Of a stretch of DNA of 64,000 nucleotides, positions 49,276-59,549 are shown one piece after another. A program made the translations under genes and the position numbers. A model generated the notes under the pieces. It did no database searches. It was not told where the DNA came from and saw only the letters and a program-made list of their open reading frames with translations. Numbering within the stretch: position 1 is the stretch's first letter; every line of letters starts with the position of its first letter. The stretch spans positions 10,447,571 to 10,511,570 of the forward strand of contig NC_054534.1 of assembly GCF_017654505.1 (NCBI RefSeq), in the 5' to 3' direction. The stretch comes from Polyodon spathula. Taxonomy: Eukaryota; Chordata; Actinopteri; Acipenseriformes; Polyodontidae.

Positions 49276-49883
49276 GATACAGACAGGCATGATAAAAGAC
49301 CAAGGAAGAATGTTAAATCATTACTTAATATAAGCACAGGATACGTATGCACACTACTGTACAACATACAGTACACAGAATCAAATGAAAAATAAACCCA
49401 GGTCCAGGCACTAGGTCTAGATACTGTAGCAAGGCACTAGAAATGTATATTTATAGCACAGTAACTGCCTGGAGGATTTTATTACACATTTTTCACTTTG
49501 CTCTGCATCAGTATCCAGACACAATCTTGCTTATTTAATGTTTAGTAGTAACAGGAAACTTGATTTGCTGTTAATAAGTTAATGTATACATGGCTGACTC
49601 TGGAAATAGATCCAGTTAATCAGGGGCAGTCAAGCAATGGTGCACCTGCAGAGGAGAATGAGCAAACAGCAGGGGGAATGGGGTGGTGGGCAGCAGGGTC
49701 CTAGAGTGACCAGGGTTCCAGAGGCTTCTGGCTGATTATTCATTACTATCACGGCGTTACACACCAGGCCAGATTTTGTACTGTACAGTCAGCTGTGCAG
49801 ATGAGCTGGGATGGAATTCATACCTTGGTACACAGATGGGACAGGTGTATAAGTGCAGAACATCTGGTAACTTTCACATTAAG

Positions 49884-50698
49884 GGCTCCATTTTCAAAAG
49901 GGCACTGAATTTGGTGTTAGCGCACACGTAAAGTAGTGAGCCTAACATGCACGATAAATCAAAATGTACTGCCTGTTTACTAACAGAGAATTCATTAATT
50001 TACGTGCACAGTATTTGACTAATTTACCATACCATGTACATTACATGTATTATGACCGATAATTTAATGTGCATGACAATGTCAGAGACTTACCTGTGAC
50101 CACCATGACATCAAAAGCCCCAGCAGTCCAGGTATATCTTTTGGTCGCTTATCATGAAGGTGGAGGTGACTTTGACTGAAAATGAGCGATCAACAGACAC
50201 AGCCCACAGCAGGGGACAGGCAGAGGCAATGTAAAGTGAAACTGCACTGCTTACCTTTTAATTTTAACATGTATTCCTTGTCTGATTTGCAGTGCAACGG
50301 TTGCAGTTATGAAAGATTATAACATACAGCGTCACTGTGACATTCTACACTAAGCAACGTATTTTGAGTTTACTGGAAATGAAAGAAGAAAAAATAAAAG
50401 TGCTATGGATTCCATGATCAACACAACCACAGACCAAAAAAACACCCATCAGTGGTTTAAGCCTGGTTCCCATACGCAACATCAATGATTTAATGTGTGC
50501 ACTAAAACTTACGTCCTTTAGTAAATACCATGTGAATACAGCTCATCTCATTATTCTGAGCTGGTTGCTCATTTCAATACATTATCATGTATTACCATAT
50601 TCATTCTGATTACAATAGTATTATACAATAAAATGAGTGTGCACCATAATATGCTCATTATTTTGTTTAGCGTCCTTGCTTAAATGAGGCCCTAAATA
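49884..50698. mobile_element. TIR element of unknown superfamily, about 815 bp
   Basis: The left end is aagggctccattttcaaaag and the reverse-complemented right end tagggcctcatttaagcaag. Inside both lie gtgttagcgc and acgctaaac. A partial inverted copy lies at 13530-13810. No transposase frame. The boundary bases are uncertain and no clear target duplication was found. Confidence 0.5.
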
Positions 50699-50699
50699 T

Positions 50700-53340
50700 C
50701 TCGGTATGGGTTTCTGCAATGGTGAAACAGCCGCCATGGCAGAACGCTAAGCATATGTGGTATGGTTGCTCTTAAGGGATAGCTTGCTCACTGAGATCTT
50801 TCGCATTAATTTGTCTAGAAACAAGTGGTCTGGCTTGCGTAAACAGACAATCTTCCCCCATTACTCGCAGCATGCTGTATATGTTTGGTTTTTTTGCAAG
50901 TTACAAATGCAAGCTGACACCAGACCTTTTGACATGTTTTAGAGATTTGCATGTTTTCAATCCCTCTTATAAACATGTTTAACTCCTTCTCTCTTTTATG
51001 GCTATTACATTTGAAGCACATTTGTTTTGCAAAGCATTGCTTTACATAATTTGTCCAATTTAGCATATCCAGTTGAGGGCACATCGATGATGGTTTACAT
51101 TTCATGTACTGTATTTATATGGTCCAGTTTCATTAGGTAGACAACCCCCCCCCCCCTCCATTTCAATGAAATATTGTTATCTTCCCTATTGGCTATGATA
51201 CATGATGGTGGGGCTGTGCTCAGACTCACTAGCAAAAGCCACTTGCCTTGGCTGAGTCATCCAAATTTCATGACAAGAAGCCAACAATCCCTGACAAGCC
51301 ACTGACTGCCCGCCGCTCTATATTCTATCAAGAAATCCACCAGTCAAAGTAACAGCTCAGGTCCAGATCATCCTAGACAGCTGGTTGAGGGACAGGGATA
51401 ATGACATTTAGTAAGGGAGCAGCTATGTAATTATTTTGGAAGTACACAGCTACATGTATTACTCCAGTTTTTCTAGTTTTGTCACTGACATTAGACATGT
51501 ATTGCTGTTATATGTAAATAGGCACAGTAACGAGGGAACACTATTTGCATCGCGTGCATTGCCTGAACAATTACATCAAGGGACACATGAAAACTGAGTT
51601 ATGTCATGTTGTGCACCTGTAACTAGTTCTGTGACAGGAAATGAGAATATTGCTATTCACTGGCATTGCGCCATCTTCAATGGCCTGCCAGTTGCAGTGC
51701 TGTTGCATTGCTACAGATACCTTCTTTGTTAAATCCTTGTTTATATTGTCCTCTATTGTGCATGCTACGCCATGAATATACTGTGTTGCACGAATATTGC
51801 TCTGAATTCCAGCAATGGGGTTAGTTATTAAAGGGTGAACTCAGTGACATCAGAGCAGCTCACCAAACAAGAAGTCCCATCAAAGCTGCCAGACACTGTT
51901 CACATTTATGAAGGTCATTGTTAACAAAGTGACAGCTTGTACTGGTTGACCTGGAGCACGTGCAGGTTGTGTTCATCTCTCCTGTGCTGTGCTGTGCTGG
52001 CCAACAGGAGAAGCATGTCTAGCAGCAGAAGTGGACCAACCAATGCTTTTAAAACATTTTAGAAAATAATTTGTTAGCATAGCAACATTCAAGATCACTA
52101 AAGCTTTTGGTTTTCATCTTTTTCAGTTTTAATTTTTTACTTGACACATTTTTTCCTAGCCCAGCACTACAAGTCCATTTACTTTAAGTGTTACAAATTG
52201 GCACTGCTAGTAACCACCACAAGACCATTTGTTACTGACACACTAGGGGTTAATTTCACTTTATTCAAGGTATCTTGCTTTTCCAATCCCACGACCAATA
52301 AACCGAAATAAAACATGCTTAATATTTAACCACTACTACTGCAAGGCAGTTCAATGCACACTGATGAAGTATTCATTTATATGCTTAATAGACCTAGACC
52401 ATTAAACACAGAATCGTCCCCCTTGTTTATCACTTGAAAAATGTGTTGACCTTCCTCTCAATTACTCAGTGACTTCAATTCAAATATTAACCTGACCTTC
52501 ATGATAAAAAAAGCTTTTATGATAAAACCTGCAGGGTTGGCAGAATGGATTAACATACTGGGGAGCACACGATGTGGCTTCTGTATAAGGAGGGTGCAAG
52601 TGCAAAACTACAGTCCTGCTGCTCAGCCCAGCAGATCTCCTACTGTGCTGTTACAAACCCAGTGGATGGGTGAAATCAGAGAGACATTCAAGTGAAGTGG
52701 AGTTAGTAGTTTCAACCCAACTCAACGCAATCAGAATCCGATTGAGAGAGGTCCAGGATGGAATGAGAATGGCACTGAACATTGTTTAGGTCAGGATTGG
52801 AGTGTGCTTAATATCATTTTAATAAAAAAAATATAACCCAATATAATAGCATGGTCAGGACTTAATGACCTCGTCTACCAGCAATGATATGGCACCAAAG
52901 CATTAGTTTACCTGTGAAATAACAACTTGCATCCTGAAATACACTCCACACCACAACAATGGGAAAGCAAGTACTTCTCTCTTTATAACTGGCCCCTGAA
53001 TCCTGAATAGATGGCAGAATTGCACAGCAGCCTTTCAGCTGTACAGGCGACAGGAACATCTGACTTTCTAAAAGTAACATCCTGTTTAGCTAATCCCTGT
53101 TTTTAAGTTAGAGAATAGGGAGGAAAGTGTTATTATGTAATTTCAGAAGCAGAACTGAGTAAAAACTAAAACTGCAGGCCTCCGGACTGTGTCTTTGAAA
53201 TCCATTTATATTGTGTGATGACACAGATGTGTATCGACTTCAGCGCCTGTTACATCCACAACAATATTCTGACTTTAGAGACATAGGGCTCTGTTTTGAT
53301 AAAAATCAGGTGAGTGCTACAAGCAAGAGATTTGCAGCTG
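50700..53340. other. No recognised gene
   Basis: It has a 13-C run at about 51145-51157. Two tRNA-like or polymerase III-like guesses (for example 52525-52690) were too weak to list. Confidence 0.35.
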
Positions 53341-53349
53341 TGCATAGTC

Positions 53350-53393
<44 letters not shown>
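53350..53393. repeat. (ATA)n microsatellite
   Basis: About 15 trinucleotides. Confidence 0.97.
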
Positions 53394-53394
<1 letters not shown>

Positions 53395-53399
53395 CCTTA

Positions 53400-54675
<1,276 letters not shown>

Positions 54676-54689
54676 CCACTGTATATGGG

Positions 54690-55005
54690 TGTGGCAGAGC
54701 AAAGCTCTGCCCTTTAAATTGGCTGGGATGGGGTTAACTTCCCCTACCTGTCTGGGTTTATTATGTTCAGGTGGCTGGGGTTGATTAGTTGATTAGGTTG
54801 ATTAACGATCAATCAGCGCCCAGCCACCTGATATAAAAGGAGGCCTCTGCTTCTCATTTGGGGGAGGGAGCTGAGGAAGCAGGTTGGTTTTTTTTGGTTG
54901 TTTGGAAAGTTTGAATCCAGTGAAGGCATTGCCCAGCCTGGAAATTGTTATTTTTGTAAATTTTGCTTTTTGTCTTTCTTTGTGTTTAAATTGTATTGTT
55001 TTTTG
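54690..55005 (+). repeat. 5' LTR (lacks its last 101 bp)
   Basis: It contains the ggatggggttaacttcccct block, a 12-bp perfect inverted repeat (CAGGTGGCTGGG 54768-54779; CCCAGCCACCTG 54819-54830) and, abutting it, the TATA box ATATAAAAGG at 54831-54840. After gtattgttttttg it runs into about 18-19 A and the ATG of the coding region. The part of the 3' LTR holding AATAAA and the CTGCCACA end is absent. Confidence 0.85.
54831..54840 (+). promoter_or_regulatory. TATA box of the 5' LTR
   Basis: ATATAAAAGG lies directly after the right arm of a 12-bp inverted repeat. It is the likely RNA polymerase II promoter for the Gag-like frame about 190 bp downstream. Confidence 0.6.
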
Positions 55006-55022
55006 AAAAAAAAAAAAAAAAA

Positions 55023-56279
55023 ATGGGAAAGAAGAGCAGACAGCGGCAAAGGCAGGAAAAGCAGCAGCAGCTGAAGAAATGTAAGCTGCTGCAGCCACCG
55101 CTGGAGGACCCGGCCAGCCTCTTCCCCTGGTGTTCCTGGTGCGGGAAGGAGGACCATCGTTGGCGGTCCTGCCCAGACGTGCCACCGGCAAACTGGTGTG
55201 GCCGGTGTGAGGAGGATGGCCACAACTGGGCAGGATGCCCCTACAACCAGGCCCAGGAAGAGGTGCCGTGTTCACCCCGGGCATCAGGGGCCACCCCACT
55301 AATTCCAGCACCACCACCTTCACCACCGTCCCAGGAGATCTGGGACTGGTTGATGCACCCTGAGGCAGACCTCGTCCACGATCTCCCCATAGTTATCAAC
55401 ACGCTGTGGCGTCGAGATGGGGAGAGGTGGGAACAGTGGGAGGAACAACACCACCCGGCCTCCTTCCCAGAGGTTGCCCTCATGGTGGTTAATTACCTGG
55501 CGGTAGACATGGGAGATGCCCCGGTCACTCCAATAAAGAGGGGTGAGCCGCCTTCCCGAGAGCCAGAGAGGGGTGAGCCGCCTTCCCGAGAGCCAGAGAG
55601 GGGTGAGCCGCCTTCCCGAGAGCCAGAGAGGGGTGAGCCGCCTTCCCGAGAGCCAGAGAGGGGTGAGGAGCTGCCGTCGCTCCCAGAGCCAGAGAGGGGT
55701 GAGGAGCTGCCGTCGCTCCCAGAGCAAGAGAAGGGTGAGGAGCCTCCGTCGTCCCCAGAGCTAGAGAGGGGTGAGGAGCCTCTGTCGCTCCCAGAGCCAG
55801 AGAGGGAGGAGGATCTGCTGTCGCTCCCAGAGCCAGAGAGGGAGGAGGAGCTGCCGTCGCTCCCAGAGCCAGAGAGGGGTGAGGAGCCTCCGTCGTCCCC
55901 AGAGCCAGAGAGGGAGGAGGATCTGCCGTCGCTCCCAGAGCTAGAGAGGGGTGAGGATCCGCCGTCGCTCCCAGAGCCAGAGAGGGGTGAGGAGCCGCCG
56001 TCGCTCCCAGAGCCAGAGAGGGGTGAGGAGCCGCCGTCGCTCCCAGAGCCAGAGAGGGGTGAGGAGCCGCCGTCGCTCCCAGAGCCAGAGAGGGGTGAGG
56101 AGCCGCCGTCGCTCCCAGAGCCAGAGAGGGGTGAGGAGCCGCCGTCGCTCCCAGAGCCAGAGAGGGGTGAGGAGCCGCCGTCGCTCCCAGAGCCAGAGAG
56201 GGGTGAGGAGCCGCCGTCGCTCCCAGAGCCAGAGAGGGAGGAGGAGCCGCCGTCGCTCCCAGAGCCAGAGAGGGGGTGA
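55023..56279 (+). CDS. Gag-like zinc-knuckle protein with tandem coding repeats
   Basis: A retroelement nucleocapsid-like protein expected to bind RNA. The ATG at 55023, just after the A-run, gives 418 codons. Residues 1-25 are Lys/Arg/Gln-rich. Two perfect CCHC zinc knuckles follow, each C-X2-C-X4-H-X4-C: C37, C40, H45, C50 (CSWCGKEDHRWRSC) and C59, C62, H67, C72 (CGRCEEDGHNWAGC). Residues about 90-165 are Pro-rich, then a Trp-rich segment (EIWDWLMHPEADLVHDLP, TLWRRDGERWEQWEE). From about 55543 the protein is tandem repeats: four of 10 residues (EPPSREPERG), then many of 12 (EEPPSLPEPERG). A five-G run at 56272-56276, where other units have four, ends the frame at TGA 56277-56279. Sequence continuing in the related reading frame to about 57160 suggests the original protein was longer. 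No capsid fold, protease or polymerase was recognised. Confidence 0.8.
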   Translation: MGKKSRQRQRQEKQQQLKKCKLLQPPLEDPASLFPWCSWCGKEDHRWRSCPDVPPANWCGRCEEDGHNWAGCPYNQAQEEVPCSPRASGATPLIPAPPPSPPSQEIWDWLMHPEADLVHDLPIVINTLWRRDGERWEQWEEQHHPASFPEVALMVVNYLAVDMGDAPVTPIKRGEPPSREPERGEPPSREPERGEPPSREPERGEPPSREPERGEELPSLPEPERGEELPSLPEQEKGEEPPSSPELERGEEPLSLPEPEREEDLLSLPEPEREEELPSLPEPERGEEPPSSPEPEREEDLPSLPELERGEDPPSLPEPERGEEPPSLPEPERGEEPPSLPEPERGEEPPSLPEPERGEEPPSLPEPERGEEPPSLPEPERGEEPPSLPEPERGEEPPSLPEPEREEEPPSLPEPERG

Positions 56280-56575
56280 GGAGCCGCCGTCGCTCCCAGA
56301 GCCAGAGAGGGGTGAGGAGCCTCCGTCGCTCCCAGAGCCAGAGAGGGGTGAGGAGCCTCCGTCGCTCCCAGAGCCAGAGAGGGGTGAGGAGCTGCCGTCG
56401 CTCCCAGAGCCAGAGAGGGGGTGAGGAGCCGCCGTCGCTCCCAGAGCCAGAGAGGGAGGAGGATCTGCCGTCGTCCCCAGAGCCAGAGAGGGGTGAGGAG
56501 CTGCCGTCGCTCCCAGAGCCAGAGAGGGAGGAGGATCTGCCGTCGTCCCCAGAGCCAGAGAGGGTGAGGAGCCGC
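55543..56575 (+). repeat. Coding tandem repeat, 30-bp then 36-bp units
   Basis: Four 30-bp units (gagccgccttcccgagagcc agagaggggt) precede about 25 units of 36 bp (gaggagccgccgtcgctccc agagccagagaggggt). Unit lengths are multiples of three and substitutions mostly alternate E/D and S/L codons. Three single-base G-run changes, at about 56272-56276, 56415-56419 and 56563-56565, break the frame. Confidence 0.95.
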
Positions 56576-56775
56576 CGCCGCTCTCAGAGCCTGAGAGGGA
56601 GCTGCCGCCGCCGCCGCTCTCAGAGCCCGAGAGGGAGCCGCCGCCCTCTCAGAGCCCGAGAGGGAGCCGCCGCCGCCGCCGCCGCTCTCAGAGCCCGAGA
56701 GGGAGGAGCCGCCGCCGCCGCTCTCAGAGCCCGAGAGGGAGGAGCCGCCGCCGCTCTCAGAGCCCGAGAGGGAGG

Positions 56776-57085
56776 GGCCGCCTCCGCCACCAGAGGGAGC
56801 CGGGCCGCCGTCGCCGCCTCCGCCACCAGAGGGAGCCGGGCTGCCGTCGCCGCCTCCGCCACCAGAGGGAGCCGGGCCGCCGTCGCCGCCTCCGCCGCCT
56901 CCGCCGCCTCCGCCACCAGAGGGAGCCGGGCCGCCGTCGCCGCCTCCGCCACCAGAGGGAGCCGGGCCGCCGTCGCCGCCTCCGCCACCAGAGGGAGCCG
57001 GGCCGCCGTCGCCGCCTCCGCCACCAGAGGGAGCCGGGCCGCCGTCGCCGCCTCCGCCACCAGAGGGAGCCGGGCCGCCGTCGCC
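56776..57085 (+). repeat. Second coding tandem repeat, 36-bp unit, Pro-rich
   Basis: About eight units of gagggagccgggccgccgtc gccgcctccgccacca, one of them lengthened by an extra run of cctccgccg. It has the same 36-bp period as the first array but different sequence. In the frame matching the upstream coding sense it would encode PPSPPPPPEGAG-type repeats. Confidence 0.95.
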
Positions 57086-57283
57086 GTGCTACCTTGGAGA
57101 TTCGGGGCCCCCTCAACCAAAGAAGGCTTGGGGGCTCCGACATCAACCCCGCCCACCACCACCCACCATAACAGCCCACCCAAGGGACATAATTGGACTC
57201 TTGGGGGGAGGGGGGGGGGAGGGTGGGGGGAAGGGGGGAGTTGGCCGATTGCGGCCGGTGTACGTTGTACATGGGGGGAGGTG

Positions 57284-57698
57284 TGTGGCAGAGCAAAGCT
57301 CTGCCCTTTAAATTGGCAGGGATGGGGTTAACTTCCCCTACCTGTCTGGGTTTATTATGTTCAGGTGGCTGGGGTTGATTAGTTGATTAGGTTGATTAAC
57401 GATCAATCAGCGCCCAGCCACCTGATATAAAAGGAGGCCTCTGCTTCTCATTTGGGGAGGGAGCTGAGGAAGCAGGTTGGTTTTTTTTGGTTGTTTGGAA
57501 AGTTTGAATCCAGTGAAGGCATTGCCCAGCCTGGAAATTGTTATTTTTGTAAATGTTGCTTTTTGTCTTTCTTTGTGTTTAAATTGTTTTGTTTTGGCCC
57601 TTGTGCCCTTTCATTTTTGTGTTTATTTATAATAAAATAGTTATTTTTTTGAACTGCAGTCTGTCTCTGGGCCTCTTTCCACTCGCCAGCCTGCCACA
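57284..57698 (+). repeat. 3' LTR, complete, 415 bp
   Basis: Runs from TGTGGCAG to CTGCCACA. It repeats the promoter block, inverted repeat and TATA of the 5' copy, then continues with ggcccttgtgccctttcatt, a polyadenylation-type AATAAAATAG at about 57630 and a short U5-like end. Shares end sequence and layout with the solo LTR at 35793-36326. Confidence 0.88.
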
Positions 57699-57838
57699 GT
57701 GGGTTTCAGTGAGTTACAGGAAAATAATTCCAGGGTTTATGTGATGTCATAAACTACAACACTGTTAGTTTGAGTAGTTCCTAAACTGTCACAGAAACCC
57801 GGGATGGAATTATTTTCCTTTAACTCACTGAAGCCCAT
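57699..57838. mobile_element. Foldback MITE, 140 bp, with about 40-bp inverted arms
   Basis: The left arm ggtttcagtgagttacagga (then aaataattcca) matches the reverse complement of the right arm (atgggcttcagtgagttaaa, then ggaaaataattcca). The reverse-complemented right end reads ATGGG, which equals the bases before the 5' LTR at 54685-54689. The MITE therefore originally began there and was split by the LTR element. Confidence 0.8.
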
Positions 57839-57844
57839 CTATTA

Positions 57845-59340
57845 GTTTTTATAATACATGGATATTAGTATCTGTAAGAAAAAAAAGACAATAAACATAT
57901 GTTAAGGTTCAAATTGCAAGTGAATTTAATGAATAATAATAATGTACATTAAGTAAATATTAAATAATCTTAAATATCATTTTCTTTTTGATCATTCAGG
58001 AATGGTGAATTAAACTGGGTGGATAATGAACTGCAAAAAATAACATATTTTTAAGGAAAATGTGTTTTTTTTAGTCATTCCGGATGCAAATATAGCCGCC
58101 TTCTATCTATCTATCTATCTGTACAGTATAAGTAGTGTGCCTCTGCGGAACGGCAGTTTAAAGTTGTGCTGTTGGTTTTTTATAAAGCGTACAGTAATGA
58201 AATGTTTCAATGCTGCAATCACACCAGCCTGGGGCCTTTGAGGTGTGTCCTCTAACCAAACCAGATTTCCCACCCCAATCCAAACACATAATGGCAGATT
58301 AGAGGAGAAAAAAAATGAATGCCCTAGTTGGTACATTACCAGACAGCAGTAATTGACTCAGCGGTTTTGGCAACAGTGAAGGAGTGAGAGATAGCAGAGA
58401 AAGTACTGATATCAAAGAGGAAATGGGACCTGTAGATATCTCTTAATATCAACACAATTAACAGCTGCTGTAAGCTGGATTCCACTGAGGCAACCTCTCT
58501 CTCCCCTCTTTCCCATACTGTACCAAAACTGTATAAAGTGGTGATGAGAGGCCAGAGGTCTGTGACGCTAAGATAAGAATACATTTCTATTTGAAGCCTT
58601 AGGACTTGAGTACAAATCTATATTCCTGTTGTATCGATATTCCTGTTGGATTCAAGCAACATATTTATATATTTGATTCATTTATTCAGAAGATGCTCCA
58701 CATACAATATCGAATCCATCTCTCTACTATGAGCTCTTATAATACCCATTCATGGTATGTGATACTGTGTACTTAAACTGACTTTATAACATGATAAGCC
58801 TGATCCACAATATAACCATGCAATTCCGAACAGCAACCTGAACAGCAAGCTCTCATTGTCTGCAGACGATACCCAAGAAAGCTTGCTCAGGAATTAAAAC
58901 AACATCCGCATGAGATCTGAGCGGAGTGCAGTGGGCTCTAAACGTATTTACCATTTGTATTTATTTAGGAACAGTAGGGCACACACATATCTTATCAGGG
59001 ACTAGATAATGTCTTCTGCTGCTGTGCTGAAGATGGAGAGCAGTCATTACCCTACTGTCAGCGAGGAATGCGAGCCACAATAATTCACTCTCCATCTGGA
59101 GCAGGCTGTGGTTTGCACCCCCTTCCATGTGAGGCCAGAGCTCCTGTAGCACTGGGAACCTGAGCCTGTGCTTCTCAAAACCAGCTGTTATTATTATCAC
59201 ACACTGCAAGTGCTGCACGAGTATTAACCGCGGCTTCATTGGTAGAAAGATACTAGAGTTTGTGAAGCACGCCCAGTCACAGTCTGTTTCAAGTGCTTTC
59301 TTTAGCTTAAAAACAAACTAGAATATTTTAAAACATTCCC
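57845..59340. other. No recognised gene
   Basis: A short (CTAT)n lies at 58104-58121. Nothing else. Confidence 0.4.
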
Positions 59341-59344
59341 TCTT

Positions 59345-59355
59345 CACACACACAC

Positions 59356-59410
<55 letters not shown>

Positions 59411-59460
59411 CACACACACACACATACATACATACACACACACACACCATACATACACAT

Positions 59461-59502
<42 letters not shown>

Positions 59503-59545
59503 ACACACTCAAGCATACTCACACATACAAACACACATACACACT
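59345..59545. repeat. (CA)n-rich compound microsatellite
   Basis: CA runs with cata and ctca interruptions. Confidence 0.97.
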
Positions 59546-59549
59546 CTAA

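Larger units (their letters stand above)
54690..57698 (+). mobile_element. Non-autonomous LTR retrotransposon encoding a Gag-like protein only (family member 1)
   Basis: Terminal direct repeats (54690-55005 and 57284-57698) start TGTGGCAG, and the right one ends CTGCCACA. By eye they differ at three substitutions and one indel over about 310 bp, implying recent insertion. The flanks ATGGG (54685-54689) and GTGGG (57699-57703) form a 5-bp target duplication with one mismatch. Purine-rich runs of G and A at 57202-57240 and 57273-57281 act as candidate polypurine tracts before the 3' LTR. No protease, reverse transcriptase or integrase frame exists, so mobilisation would need a partner element. 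No primer-binding site is visible, because the end of the 5' LTR is missing. Confidence 0.85.

Noticed and set aside
56620..57296. Minus-strand frames of 179-187 codons rich in Arg or Ala over the LTR element's repeats
   Set aside because: They are antisense shadows of the GC-rich coding repeats; the zinc-knuckle frame is on the plus strand.
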